A program made the translations under genes and the position numbers. Of a DNA stretch of 64,000 nucleotides, positions 42,654-53,000 are shown piece after piece. The notes under the pieces were generated by a model. It did no database searches. It worked only from the letters and a program-made list of their open reading frames with translations, and had not been told where the DNA came from. The stretch's first letter is position 1. Each line of letters begins with the position of its first letter. This stretch comes from Flavobacteriales bacterium 33_180_T64 (GTDB taxonomy: Bacteria; Bacteroidota; Bacteroidia; Flavobacteriales; Flavobacteriaceae), in assembly GCA_002162685.1 (NCBI GenBank), contig MAAQ01000020.1, positions 248,001-312,000 of the forward strand, given 5' to 3'.

Positions 42654-43721
42654 ATGATAAAAACAGATATACTAATAATTGGAGCTGGTCCAACAGGATT
42701 ATTTACCGTTTTTGAAGCAGGATTATTAAAATTAAAATGTCATCTTATAGATGCATTGCCGCAGCCAGGAGGCCAATGCTCCGAAATATATCCTAAAAAG
42801 CCCATTTATGATATCCCAGGGTTTCCAGAAATACTTGCTGATGATTTAACTCAAAATTTGTTAGAGCAATGCAAACAATTTGAACCGGGTTTTACACTTG
42901 GTGAACGTGCCGAAACTATAGATAAACAAGACGATGGTACATTTGTTGTAACCACCAATAAAGGAACACAACATCAGGCTCCAGTGATTGCTATAGCAGG
43001 CGGACTAGGAAGTTTTGAGCCACGTAAGCCATTAATTCATAATATTACCGATTTTGAAGATAAAGGCGTAGAATATATCATCAAAGACCCAGAAATTTAT
43101 AGAGATAAAAATGTTGTGATTGCAGGTGGAGGTGATTCCGCTTTAGATTGGAGTATTTTTTTAAGTGACGTGGCGAGTAAAGTCTCTTTAATTCATAGAC
43201 GTAATGAATTTCGTGGGCATTTAGACTCCGTAGAAAAAGTTCAAGAGTTAAAAAATAAAGGAAAGATAACCCTCATTACACCTGCTGAAATTACTGGTAT
43301 TATTGGAGATCACGATTTAAAAGGTGTTGTAGTTAAAGAGTCTGATAATGTACATATCGATAAAGAATATGTATTAGAATGTGATCATTTTATACCTCTT
43401 TTTGGATTGTCACCTAAGCTTGGGCCTATTGCAAATTGGGGATTAGAAATAGAAAAAAATGCAATTAAAGTAAATAATGCTTTAGACTATCAAACTAATA
43501 TCCCTGGCGTTTTTGCTATTGGAGATGTGAATACTTATCCAGGAAAGTTGAAATTGATTTTATGTGGCTTTCACGAAGCAACATTAATGTGTCAAGCAGC
43601 TTATAAAATTATCAATCCAGGAAAACGTTATGTTATGAAATATACTACTGTAGCCGGAATAGATGGATTTGATGGCACTCGTAAGGAAGCACCAAAAGCG
43701 GTTGTAAAAAAAATTGAATAG
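42654..43721 (+). CDS. Ferredoxin-NADP reductase, thioredoxin-reductase-like type
   Basis: A 355-residue FAD/NAD(P) flavoprotein. The FAD-binding start is DILIIGAGPTGLFTVFEAGLL, followed by DALPQPGGQCSEIYPKKPIYDIPGFP. The NAD(P)-binding motif is VVIAGGGDSALDWSIFL, and the closing FAD motif is GVFAIGDVNTYPGKLKLI. The CxxC of thioredoxin reductase is absent, as expected for YumC-type ferredoxin-NADP reductases. The ferredoxin gene overlaps its stop by one base, which strongly supports this role. Confidence 0.9.
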   Translation: MIKTDILIIGAGPTGLFTVFEAGLLKLKCHLIDALPQPGGQCSEIYPKKPIYDIPGFPEILADDLTQNLLEQCKQFEPGFTLGERAETIDKQDDGTFVVTTNKGTQHQAPVIAIAGGLGSFEPRKPLIHNITDFEDKGVEYIIKDPEIYRDKNVVIAGGGDSALDWSIFLSDVASKVSLIHRRNEFRGHLDSVEKVQELKNKGKITLITPAEITGIIGDHDLKGVVVKESDNVHIDKEYVLECDHFIPLFGLSPKLGPIANWGLEIEKNAIKVNNALDYQTNIPGVFAIGDVNTYPGKLKLILCGFHEATLMCQAAYKIINPGKRYVMKYTTVAGIDGFDGTRKEAPKAVVKKIE

Positions 43722-44053
43722 TGGAACAAGACGTAAATATAAAAATAATAGATAGAGATGGTGTTATTCACCAAGTATTAGCACCTACAGATATGGCAAT
43801 GAATCTAATGGAAGTTGTTCGTTCTTATGAACTAGCTCCAGAAGGCACTATTGGTATTTGTGGAGGCATGGCAATGTGTGCTTCTTGTCAATGTTATGTG
43901 AATTCTCAACACGAACTTCCAGAGATGCAAGATGATGAGGAAGCAATGTTAAGCGAAGCGTTTTATGTTAAGAATAATTCTCGGTTAGGTTGTCAAATTC
44001 AAATGACACAGGAGATGGAAGGTTTGGAGGTAGAATTGGCTCCAGAATCTTAG
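43721..44053 (+). CDS. [2Fe-2S] ferredoxin, adrenodoxin type
   Basis: A 110-residue ferredoxin with a GTG start sharing its first base with the stop of the reductase gene. Cluster ligands follow the adrenodoxin pattern: Cys47, Cys53, Cys56 and Cys91 (CGGMAMCASC, then RLGCQIQM), spacing C-x5-C-x2-C-x34-C. It carries single electrons and is the obvious partner of the upstream reductase. Acceptor enzymes are not encoded next to it. Confidence 0.94.
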   Translation: MEQDVNIKIIDRDGVIHQVLAPTDMAMNLMEVVRSYELAPEGTIGICGGMAMCASCQCYVNSQHELPEMQDDEEAMLSEAFYVKNNSRLGCQIQMTQEMEGLEVELAPES

Positions 44054-44075
44054 ATTTATACCTTTTTAAAGAATG

Positions 44076-44990
44076 TTATTCCGTTTTATAATCTATTAAT
44101 TTCCGAGGGCCTTCCAATAAAATTCTAATAATTTTTAGTGTGCCATCATCAGTAGTTGCAATTTGCCATTTGATGAGTGAGATTTTACCATTTTCAATTT
44201 CGATACCAGTAATGCTTCTTGGGTGAACACAGCTTCCATCATTAAAAAAAGCAATGTCACCAGGTTCAGGAAAACGTGGTCTATGTGTATGACCAACAAC
44301 CGTAATAAGGTTGTCGTTCTCTGTAATCCATTTTTTTGTGCGACGTTCTACTTTTATGAGTTCTTTGTAGTTTTTTGCAGGACTTGTTGGATCTGCAATT
44401 CCCATGACATTAAGCGGTTTCCAAAGTACACGGACCATAAATCGACTCCATTTCCAAAAGAGGTAATTCCACCAATCTGCTTGATGACCATGTGTGAAAA
44501 ATAATTCTTGATGAGTTTCTGTATGTTTTATGATTATACCTTCGTGATACTTAATATCGCAAAAGAGCTCTACATCTTCACCCGTTTTTTTATCAAAATA
44601 TGTAGATAAATGCTTTTCAACATATTTGGGATCTCGATAGACCATGTCATGGTTTCCCCAAATCATGTGCAATCGTTCTTCTTCATGAAATTGCTTCATG
44701 AGCATATACACATTTTTATGTGCATTGAGAATGTTTTCAAACTTAGTGTTTTCCCATAATTCATCACCATCACCAAGTTCAATATAATCATAGCCTTCAG
44801 TGTAATAATGCTTTAATGCATGAAAATAGATGTTTCGATTATTAGCAAAATCATCAGCAAAACTGTTATCGCCTCTATGACAATCACTAAATAATATGAA
44901 CTTACTAGAGTCATCAAAGTTGATGACTTTAGCATTTTTATAAGCACGATTTAATCTAGATTTTGATGACATAGATAAACTTTTAACCAA
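44076..44990 (-). CDS. Calcineurin-like metallophosphoesterase
   Basis: A 304-residue enzyme with the binuclear metal motifs in order: FSDCHRGDNSFADD, ELGDGDELWE, WGNHDMVYRD, THGHQADWW and VVGHTHRPRFPE. It has no signal peptide. It resembles UDP-2,3-diacylglucosamine hydrolase-like phosphoesterases only in general motifs, so the substrate is open. It is convergent with the ferredoxin gene. Confidence 0.88.
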   Translation of the reverse strand: MVKSLSMSSKSRLNRAYKNAKVINFDDSSKFILFSDCHRGDNSFADDFANNRNIYFHALKHYYTEGYDYIELGDGDELWENTKFENILNAHKNVYMLMKQFHEEERLHMIWGNHDMVYRDPKYVEKHLSTYFDKKTGEDVELFCDIKYHEGIIIKHTETHQELFFTHGHQADWWNYLFWKWSRFMVRVLWKPLNVMGIADPTSPAKNYKELIKVERRTKKWITENDNLITVVGHTHRPRFPEPGDIAFFNDGSCVHPRSITGIEIENGKISLIKWQIATTDDGTLKIIRILLEGPRKLIDYKTE

Positions 44991-45171
44991 AATAGGTAGA
45001 AATTAATCAAAGAGAGCTGCTATATTCTATTTTTTAAACACCTTATATAGGTTGTGTTTAATTTTTAGAAAAATCCTTGAGCATATAACCATATTCGTAT
45101 ATGAGTAATAATAAGCTTTATAAAGCTATTACTTTTTTAAAATTTAAAAGAAGTGTCATTTGAAAACATAA

Positions 45172-45203
45172 AAAAATGCTTCCCAATAAAGAGAAGCATT
45201 TTT
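45172..45203. terminator. Terminator after the acyl-CoA dehydrogenase gene
   Basis: AAAAATGCTTC pairs with GAAGCATTTTT, with A/T tracts on both sides. It lies 60 bp beyond the minus-strand stop at 45263. Confidence 0.8.
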
Positions 45204-45262
45204 GTGAGTTTTATATTATATCGATTCTATTTGAGTACGTTACACAAATATCACTTAGCAAC

Positions 45263-46441
45263 TTATTTGAAGGCATTAAGACCTGTAACGTCCAATCCAG
45301 TAATTAATAAATGAATATCGTGTGTGCCTTCATAAGTGATTACGCTTTCTAAATTCATAGAATGACGCATAATAGAGTATTCTCCAGAAATACCCATTCC
45401 ACCCAACATTTGTCGAGCTTCACGCGCAATAGTAATTGCCATATCCACATTATTTCGTTTTGCCATAGAAATTTGGGCAGAAGTTGCAGTGCCATTTTCA
45501 CGCATTACACCAAGTCTCCAAGCTAATAATTGTGCTTTGGTGATTTCGGTAATCATTTCGGCTAATTTTTTTTGTTGGAGTTGAAACTGTCCAATAGGCT
45601 TGCCAAACTGCATACGTTCTTTGCTGTAACGTAAAGCAGTATCATAACAATCCATTGCAGCTCCAATGGCTCCCCAAGCAATACCAAACCTTGCCGAGTC
45701 TAAGCAACCAAGTGGAGCGCCAAGACCAGATTTGTTAGGCAGTAAATTTTCTTTCGGTATTTTGACGTTATCAAAAATAAGTTCACCAGTAGCAGAAGCT
45801 CTAAGTGACCATTTGTTATGCGTTTCAGGTGTTGAGAATCCTTCCATGCCACGTTCAACAAGTAGTCCATGGATACGACCATTTTCATCTTTTGCCCAAA
45901 CAACAGCAACTTGACAAAAAGGCGCATTAGAAATCCACATTTTTGCTCCATTTAAAAGATAATGATCTCCCATATCTTTAAAGTTGGTTGTCATTCCTCC
46001 TGGATTACTTCCATGATCAGGTTCTGTTAATCCAAAAGAACCTATCCACTCACCAGAAGCTAGTTTAGGTAAGTATTTTTGACGTTGTTCTTCATTACCG
46101 TATTTCCATATCGGATACATTACTAATGACGATTGCACAGAAGCTGTACTTCTTACTCCAGAATCACCACGTTCAATCTCTTGCATAATTAATCCATAAG
46201 AAATTTGGTCTAATCCTGCACCTCCATATTCTACTGGAATATAAGGCCCGAAAGCGCCAATTTCGGCTAATCCGCTAACAATTTGTGTTGGAAATTCGGC
46301 CTTTTGAGCATAATCTTCTATAATAGGAGAAACATCACGTTTAACCCAGTCTCTAGCAGCATCACGTACTAATTTATGCTCTTCAGTTAAAAGTTCATCA
46401 ATATTATAATAATCAGGTGCTTCAAATAAATCTGGTTTCAT
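45263..46441 (-). CDS. Glutaryl-CoA dehydrogenase-like acyl-CoA dehydrogenase
   Basis: A 392-residue FAD enzyme. Typical blocks are IPVEYGGAGLDQISYGLI, FGLTEPDHGSNPGGM, MWISNAPFCQVAVVWAKDE, LRASATGELIFDNV and the catalytic glutamate in VITYEGTHDIHLLI. The pattern around the substrate site fits glutaryl-CoA dehydrogenase, which oxidises and decarboxylates glutaryl-CoA to crotonyl-CoA in lysine and tryptophan breakdown. A -7 element (TATTTTTG, minus strand) lies at 46464-46471. Confidence 0.88.
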   Translation of the reverse strand: MKPDLFEAPDYYNIDELLTEEHKLVRDAARDWVKRDVSPIIEDYAQKAEFPTQIVSGLAEIGAFGPYIPVEYGGAGLDQISYGLIMQEIERGDSGVRSTASVQSSLVMYPIWKYGNEEQRQKYLPKLASGEWIGSFGLTEPDHGSNPGGMTTNFKDMGDHYLLNGAKMWISNAPFCQVAVVWAKDENGRIHGLLVERGMEGFSTPETHNKWSLRASATGELIFDNVKIPKENLLPNKSGLGAPLGCLDSARFGIAWGAIGAAMDCYDTALRYSKERMQFGKPIGQFQLQQKKLAEMITEITKAQLLAWRLGVMRENGTATSAQISMAKRNNVDMAITIAREARQMLGGMGISGEYSIMRHSMNLESVITYEGTHDIHLLITGLDVTGLNAFK

Positions 46442-46491
46442 TTGTTGAATTTTGTTTGGGTAACAAAAATAACGAAAACGTTTTCTTAAAA

Positions 46492-47205
46492 CTACATTTT
46501 CAAATAAAAATCCTGTGTTAGATCGATGTACGCACTTGTGTATTGATGACGAGAAATTTCAATAATTAATTCTGAAGTTTGTATGTGGGTTTTTGTGAAT
46601 GAGAATTCGATAAGACTTCTCTTAATTTCAGTAGTAGCAGTTCCTTTAACATGCATGATTCTTTTAGGGAAAAGGGACACTGTAGTCGCTAAGGAAATAA
46701 AATTATTTTCTTCAGAAAAAGGTATAATAACAGAAAACAAACCGTTTCCTGATAGTAAACTAACAACACTTTGTAATAAATGCTCAAAAGGCATTGCATC
46801 TTGAAATCTTGCTAAATCACGTTGTGTATTTTTAGTTTTATAAGTTTCAGAATAGAATGGCGGATTACAAATAATGAGATCATAGTTGTCTTCAATTTCA
46901 TCTGCAAATTCTTCAAGAGATGCATGGTAGCAAAACAAACGATCATTCCAAGAGGACTGTTCAAAATTATCAACGCATTGTTCATAAGCTTTGTCGTCAA
47001 TCTCTAAGGCTTCAATAACTTGGGCATGACTGCGTTGAGCTAATATTAAAGATAGAATCCCTGTACCAGAGCCAATATCTAAAACAGAAAATGGGTTGTT
47101 GTCTACCGAAGTCCATGTGCCTAATAAAACACTGTCTGTGCCAATTTTCATAGCACATTGATCTTGGTTTACTGAGAACTGTTTGAAGTGAAAAGGTTTG
47201 TCCAT
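46492..47205 (-). CDS. trmN6: tRNA1(Val) (adenine(37)-N6)-methyltransferase
   Basis: A 237-residue SAM-dependent N6-adenine methyltransferase of the YfiC/TrmN6 family. The start PFHFKQFSVNQDQCAMKIGTDSVLLGTW is diagnostic. Motif I is VLDIGSGTGILSLILAQR and the catalytic motif is ICNPPFYSET. It methylates A37 next to the anticodon of tRNA1-Val in E. coli; the tRNA target may differ here. It lies 76 bp downstream of rimM on the same strand. Confidence 0.92.
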   Translation of the reverse strand: MDKPFHFKQFSVNQDQCAMKIGTDSVLLGTWTSVDNNPFSVLDIGSGTGILSLILAQRSHAQVIEALEIDDKAYEQCVDNFEQSSWNDRLFCYHASLEEFADEIEDNYDLIICNPPFYSETYKTKNTQRDLARFQDAMPFEHLLQSVVSLLSGNGLFSVIIPFSEENNFISLATTVSLFPKRIMHVKGTATTEIKRSLIEFSFTKTHIQTSELIIEISRHQYTSAYIDLTQDFYLKM

Positions 47206-47281
47206 ATGATCATCCTGAGTTTGTTTTAGAATCTCATTGCTTATTAAGATGTGGATGCTGAGTTAAATTCAGCATAACGTA

Positions 47282-47815
47282 TTATTCATCTTCTAAATAT
47301 AAATCAATTAATCCTTCAGGAGTATTTACAAAAATGGTTTTATTCTTTTTATCAACCTTTGATATAAACGTGTCATTCATTGGAATTAATATTTCGATAC
47401 CATCTCTATCAATTTCAAAAAGTGATTGTGCTGTTGAATCGTTAACAGATTTAATGACACCGACATGACCGAAATTTTTGTCTTCTACCTTGAAACCAAT
47501 AATTTCATGGAAATAAAATTTGTTGTCATCAAGTTTAGGTAAAAACTCTAGAGGTAAGTATAAGCCACTTTTTAAAAGAGAGTCAGCATCACCTTCAGTA
47601 TCTACGTCTTCAAATTTTATGCGGAGCAATTCAGATTTATGCAATTGAGAGGATTCAATAAAAAACGGAACAAGAGTATTTCTAAGATCAACAAAAACTG
47701 AATCCATATTTTCATAAAGCTCAGGTTCATCAGCATCTAATTTTACTAATAACTCACCTTTAAAACTGTATTTTTTTACAATCTTACCAATAAAGAAGCA
47801 ATCTTTTTTTTGCAT
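47282..47815 (-). CDS. rimM: Ribosome maturation factor RimM
   Basis: A 177-residue protein. An N-terminal RimM beta-barrel (CFFIGKIVKKYSFKGELLVKL) is followed by a PRC-barrel-like C-terminal domain (FYFHEIIGFKVEDKNFGHVG, later ILIPMNDTFISKVDKKNKTI). It binds S19 and helps mature the 30S head. It follows rpsP on the minus strand, but a terminator hairpin lies between them. Confidence 0.94.
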   Translation of the reverse strand: MQKKDCFFIGKIVKKYSFKGELLVKLDADEPELYENMDSVFVDLRNTLVPFFIESSQLHKSELLRIKFEDVDTEGDADSLLKSGLYLPLEFLPKLDDNKFYFHEIIGFKVEDKNFGHVGVIKSVNDSTAQSLFEIDRDGIEILIPMNDTFISKVDKKNKTIFVNTPEGLIDLYLEDE

Positions 47816-47870
47816 TGAAAATGTAATTTATTCTCTATAATATTGAGAATCATTTATTTTTAAAAATAAA

Positions 47871-47897
47871 AAACTCCGACACATTGTATCGGAGTTT
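47871..47897 (-). terminator. Terminator between rpsP and rimM
   Basis: AAACTCCGA pairs with TCGGAGTTT. On the minus strand it is followed by TTTATTTTT, so it can cut rimM expression relative to rpsP in the same transcript. Confidence 0.8.
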
Positions 47898-47918
47898 AAA
47901 AGTATAAAAAATTAATTT

Positions 47919-48434
47919 CTATTCTTCTTCGTTTGAAGCTTTAGCTTCACCTTCTACTTGTGCTTCTTCAGTTGTCTCTTCAACAACAGGAGTTGCAGCA
48001 GCAATTCTAGCTTCATTAACTGCTTTTTCTGCGGCTAAAGCATCAGCTTTAATTTTAGCATCAGCTTGAGATAAACCATCAGATTTAGCTTGAACTTTTC
48101 CTGCTTTTTCTTCTAACCAAGCATTGAATTTAGCTTCTGCTTGCTCTTCAGTTAAAGCACCTTTTGCTACTCCACCAGCTAAGTGATTTTTGAGCATTAC
48201 ACCTTTATAAGATAAAATTGCTCTGGCTGTATCAGTTGGTTGTGCACCATTCTGTAACCATGTTACTGCGCCATCAACATTTAATTCTACTGTTGCTGGA
48301 TTAGTGTTTGGGTTGTAAGCACCTAATTTCTCTAAGTATTTACCATCCCTTTTTGATCGTGCATCTGCGGCAACGATCCAATAATAAGGTTTCCCTTTTT
48401 TACCGTGTCTTTGTAATCTAATTTTTACAGGCAT
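47919..48434 (-). CDS. rpsP: 30S ribosomal protein S16 with long C-terminal extension
   Basis: The track ORF starts at 48515, but S16 begins MPVKIRLQRHGKKGKPYYWIV, so the true start is ATG 48434, giving 171 residues. The first 80 residues are the standard S16 fold (ADARSKRDGKYLEKLGAYNPNT). The rest is an Ala/Glu/Lys-rich extension ending EGEAKASNEEE, usual in Bacteroidota and probably disordered. A minus-strand -7 element (TATCTTTG, 48484-48491) and a leader hairpin lie upstream. Confidence 0.96.
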   Translation of the reverse strand: MPVKIRLQRHGKKGKPYYWIVAADARSKRDGKYLEKLGAYNPNTNPATVELNVDGAVTWLQNGAQPTDTARAILSYKGVMLKNHLAGGVAKGALTEEQAEAKFNAWLEEKAGKVQAKSDGLSQADAKIKADALAAEKAVNEARIAAATPVVEETTEEAQVEGEAKASNEEE

Positions 48435-48451
48435 AATTTTAATTAATTTGT

Positions 48452-48491
48452 GAGGTTCGCGACCTCTATTATTAATAAGAGCGCAAAGATA
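48452..48491 (-). promoter_or_regulatory. rpsP promoter -7 element and leader hairpin
   Basis: TATCTTTG (minus strand, 48484-48491) matches TAnnTTTG. GAGGT / ACCTC (48452-48456 with 48462-48466) forms a short hairpin in the leader, 18 bp before the start codon. Ribosomal protein leaders are often autoregulatory, but this stem is short and the link is untested. Confidence 0.5.
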
Positions 48492-48628
48492 ATACAAATA
48501 TTTAATTAAGAACATTTTATTTGAAATTAAGTAATATTGAAATTTTATTATACTTTTGGGAATTCTAAAACGTTATGGTTAACCTATAATGAGCCTCAAA
48601 ATTAATTAGAGAAAAGAAAATTAAAGCA

Positions 48629-49915
48629 ATGAAGAAACTAGCTATATTTTTTGTAACTGTATTAACCTTAATGGGTTGTGGTGATGAAGTGGAGTTCAAT
48701 TCTCCGGGATTTCAAGGGGATAGAGAGTACGGACTTTGGAGAGCAGAATTCACCAGTGCTGCCATTGATGCTAACGGTTATTTGACCATTACCGGTGGAA
48801 ATAATATAGAAACAGTAACGCTTACAATACCGTCGGTTGCAGTCGGGACTTATACATTAGGTGATGTAAACTCTATGGAAGCGCGTTATACTGATGTAAA
48901 CGGGACTGTGTTTTCAACAAATAATAGGCCAGATCCAAGTGTATCAATTTATCCAGAATATGGTTTTGTGAAATTAGATGAAATTGGTAATAATACGTTT
49001 TCTGGTACTTTTGAGTTTTTAGCTTTTGATGAATCTGGATTAAATTCTATAGGTTATAATGTTGGAATATTTTATAGAGTACCTCTAACTTCAGGAAGTA
49101 TTCCTGCAGTAGTTATTATTTGTGATGATACTGAATTAACTGCTCTAGAAGCTAGAGCTAATTATTTAGTCTCTTTTGATTCTAGTTTAGAATATATTGA
49201 TCATGATACATATGTAAATGCCTGCAATGTCTATAGAGAAGCGTTAAGAGTCCAGCGTGATTACTGTGGTGATTTGGATGGTGAACTTCAACAAACAATA
49301 GATGAGTTAAACGTGTGTCCATTTAGATGTACTTTTGCTACTCAGAATAGAAATACAGCACAAGCTGCTTTTGAGGCTGCAACTATCGGAAACTATGTTG
49401 AAGCTTGCGAAAATTATATGCTCTATTTAGAGCAACAAATTGAGTTTTGTGGTGATGATAATGGAGATATCCAAGCGGTTATTGATGCTTTAGATTGTAA
49501 TGATGATGATAGTGATGGTGTTCCTAATAATTTTGAAGATTTTGATGGTGATATGGATCTCACTAACGATGATACTGATTTAGATGGTATTCCTAATTAT
49601 TTAGATGATGATGATGATGGTGATGGGGTTTTAACAATTGATGAAGCTAAGGATGAAAATGGAAATCCGATAGATACAGATGGTGATGGTGATGTAGATT
49701 ATTTAGATGTTGATGATGATGGCGATGGCTTGCTTACCATTTTTGAAACTGGTGATACAGATGGCGATGGAACTATGGATTACTTAGATACAGATGATGA
49801 TGATGACACGATTTTAACTGCAGATGAAAATGCAGACCCTAATTTAGATGGTGATCCTGCTGATGCTTTAGATACAGATGGAGATACGATTCCAGATTAT
49901 TTAGATGATATGTAA
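48629..49915 (+). CDS. Lipoprotein with thrombospondin type 3-like calcium repeats
   Basis: A 428-residue protein. The signal [17 protein letters not shown] gives lipidated Cys17. The first half is a beta-rich domain (about 25-165). A helical Cys-containing section of two similar repeats follows (about 170-285: [21 protein letters not shown] and [21 protein letters not shown]). The last 140 residues are Asp-rich DxDGD repeats ([44 protein letters not shown]) that bind calcium. It is a cell-surface or periplasmic lipoprotein of unknown role, followed by a strong terminator. Confidence 0.83.
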   Translation: MKKLAIFFVTVLTLMGCGDEVEFNSPGFQGDREYGLWRAEFTSAAIDANGYLTITGGNNIETVTLTIPSVAVGTYTLGDVNSMEARYTDVNGTVFSTNNRPDPSVSIYPEYGFVKLDEIGNNTFSGTFEFLAFDESGLNSIGYNVGIFYRVPLTSGSIPAVVIICDDTELTALEARANYLVSFDSSLEYIDHDTYVNACNVYREALRVQRDYCGDLDGELQQTIDELNVCPFRCTFATQNRNTAQAAFEAATIGNYVEACENYMLYLEQQIEFCGDDNGDIQAVIDALDCNDDDSDGVPNNFEDFDGDMDLTNDDTDLDGIPNYLDDDDDGDGVLTIDEAKDENGNPIDTDGDGDVDYLDVDDDGDGLLTIFETGDTDGDGTMDYLDTDDDDDTILTADENADPNLDGDPADALDTDGDTIPDYLDDM

Positions 49916-49930
49916 ATTCAATAAAATAAA

Positions 49931-49966
49931 CAAAAAAAAAGCAGCTAACTAGCTGCTTTTTTTTTG
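49931..49966 (+). terminator. Strong terminator after the calcium-repeat lipoprotein
   Basis: AAAAAAAAAGCAGCTA pairs with TAGCTGCTTTTTTTTT through a very small loop, leaving a long T-run. Confidence 0.9.
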
Positions 49967-50082
49967 TTTAAAACTGTTCATAACTTTCACTTTAAAAAGG
50001 TCTAGTTTCTTCGTAATTTTATGAACTTACTTTTGATGATTTTTTCTTCCAAAGACTATTTTAATAAGCACAAAAAAACGAC

Positions 50083-53000
50083 ATGTATTTAATCTTTGAT
50101 ACCGAAACTACAGGTTTACCAAAACGATGGGATGCGCCAATTACAGATGTTGATAATTGGCCAAGATGTATTCAAATTGCTTGGCAGTTACATGATGATA
50201 TGGGAAACTGTGTTGATCATCAAGATTATTTGGTGCGGCCTGAAGGCTTTAATATTCCTTATGATGCTGAAAAAATTCATGGTATTTCAACCGAATTAGC
50301 ACAAGAACAAGGTGTGCCACTTGTTGAGGTTTTAGAGAAATTTAATGATGCTTTATCAAAAACAAAATTTGTTGTTGGGCAAAATGTAAAATTCGATCTT
50401 AATATTATGGGAGCCGAATTTGTAAGAGAAAGTATTGCAAATCAACTTCAAGAATTACCTGTTTTAGATACCTGTACAGAACATACAGCAGCGCTTTGTG
50501 AAATACCAGGTGGTCGCTATGGGAAATTTAAACTCCCAACTTTAACAGAGTTACATCAATTCTTATTCAAAAAACCGTTTTCAGAAGCACATAATGCAAC
50601 TGCCGATGTTGAAGCAACTACGCGTTGCTTTATGGAATTGATTCGTTTAGGAGAATATACTAAAGAACAACTTGATGTTCAACCAGATTATTTTGAGCGT
50701 TTTAATGAAAAGAATCCTCAGTTAATTCAGCTTATTGGTTTAAAGCATATTAACCTTAAAAAGGAAAGTGCTAAGATTAATGAACGACTGCAAGCGTTAC
50801 AAGGTGATGTTATTTCCGAGGCAGAAATAAAAGAGAATATTTCAGGTTTAGCAGATGTTGATTTTGTTCACCTGCATAACCATTCGCAGTTTTCGGTATT
50901 ACAATCCACAATTAGTATTACAGATTTAGTTGCCGTTGCTGCAGAAAACAATATGCCAGCAGTTGCATTAACAGATCATGCTAACATGATGGGAGCGTTT
51001 CATTTTGTGAAAGCTGTTAATAATCACAACAAATCTGTTAAAGCTAAAAACATTGAAGCTGAAGAAAAAGGAGAGCTTTCAACACTAAAAGAAATCAAAC
51101 CTATTTTAGGTTGCGAGTTTTTTGTTTGTGAAGATCATACAGATAAAACTAGAAAAGATAACGGATATCAAATTGTACTTATTGCAAAGAATAAAAATGG
51201 CTATCACAACTTAGCTAAGTTATCTTCACATGGTTTTGTTGATGGATTTTACTACTTGCCAAGAATTGATAAAAAATTGATTCAGCAATATAAAGAAGAC
51301 CTTATTTGTTTAACAGGAAATCTTTATGGAGAAGTACCGAGTAAAATTTTAAATGTTGGAGAAAACCAAGCCGAAGAAGCCTTGTTGTGGTGGAAAGAGG
51401 CGTTTGGTGATGATCTCTATGTCGAGCTCATGCGCCACAGTCAAGAAGATGAAAATCGTGTTAATCCTGTATTGATAAAACTTGCTCAAAAACATAATGT
51501 AAAGCTTGTAGCAACAAATAATACTTACTATTGTAAACAAGAGGATGCGAATGCACATGATATTTTATTGTGTGTAAAAGATGGTGAAAAGCAAGCGACT
51601 CCAATAGGGCGCGGACGTGGTTATCGTTACGGATTGCCAAATCAAGAATACTTTTTTAAGTCTTCGGAAACGATGAAAAGGCTTTTTAAAGATATCCCTG
51701 AAGCGATTACTAATATTCAAGAAGTCGTTGATAAAGTTGAAGGGTTTCAATTAGCTCGTGATGTATTATTACCCGCTTTTGATATTCCAGAAGAATTTGT
51801 CGATAAAGCCGATTTGTCTGATGGTGGTAAACGTGGAGAAAATGCATATCTCAAGCATTTAACTTTTGAAGGTGCCAAAAAACGTTATGGGGAATTAACC
51901 GATGATATCATAGAACGCCTAGATTTTGAGTTGAGCGTTATTGAAAATACCGGATATCCAGGGTATTTCCTTATTGTAGAAGATTTTATTCGCGAAGCTC
52001 GTAATATGGATGTGTCTGTTGGTCCTGGTCGTGGCTCTGCCGCTGGCTCTGTAGTTGCCTATTGCTTGTGGATTACCAATATAGATCCTTTAAAATATGA
52101 TTTGCTTTTTGAGCGTTTTTTAAATCCAGATCGTGTAAGTATGCCCGATATTGATATCGATTTTGATGATGAAGGTCGAAGTCGTGTTATGGATTATGTA
52201 ATTGATAAGTATGGTAGTAATCAGGTTGCTCAAATTATTACCTACGGAACAATGGCTGCAAAATCATCCATTCGTGATACAGCTAGAGTATTAGACTTGC
52301 CATTATTTGATGCTGATCGTATTGCGAAGTTAATTCCGACGATGTCTAAATTAAATAAGATTTTTGGTTTAGATGAAAAAGAATTAGGAAAAAAGTTTAG
52401 AGCCGAAGATTTAGAAAAAGTGAACCAGCTCCTTAATATAGCCGATGGTGATGATCTCGAATCTGAAACGGTAAATCTAGCAAGAACCTTAGAAGGTTCG
52501 GTTCGTAATACCGGTATTCATGCTTGTGGTGTCATTATTACACCTGATGATATTACAAAATTCGTTCCTGTTTCTACAGCTAAAGATTCTGATTTATATG
52601 TGACGCAGTTTGACAACTCTGTTGTTGAAGATGCAGGTTTACTTAAGATGGATTTTTTAGGATTAAAAACATTAACACTTATCAAGGATACTGTAAAAAT
52701 TGTAAAAGCTAAGCATGATGTTTTATTGGATCCAGAAAGCTTTCCATTAGATGATGAGAAAACATATGAGTTATTTCAAAAAGGAGAAACCGTTGGAGTA
52801 TTTCAATATGAATCTCCTGGGATGCAAAAACACCTTAGAGATTTAAAACCTACAGTTTTTGAAGATCTCATTGCAATGAACGCGCTTTATAGACCGGGAC
52901 CTATGGAATACATTCCGAGTTTCGTTCGTAGAAAGCATGGAGATGAAGATATTGAGTATGACTTACCAGCCATGGAAGAGTACCTCAAAGAAACCTATGG

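Noticed and set aside
45101-45137. Plus-strand hairpin AGTAAT...ATTACT with a T-run, as the end of an unseen transcript
   Set aside because: No promoter or ORF on the plus strand lies before it between 44991 and 45100, so it is probably a chance A/T palindrome.
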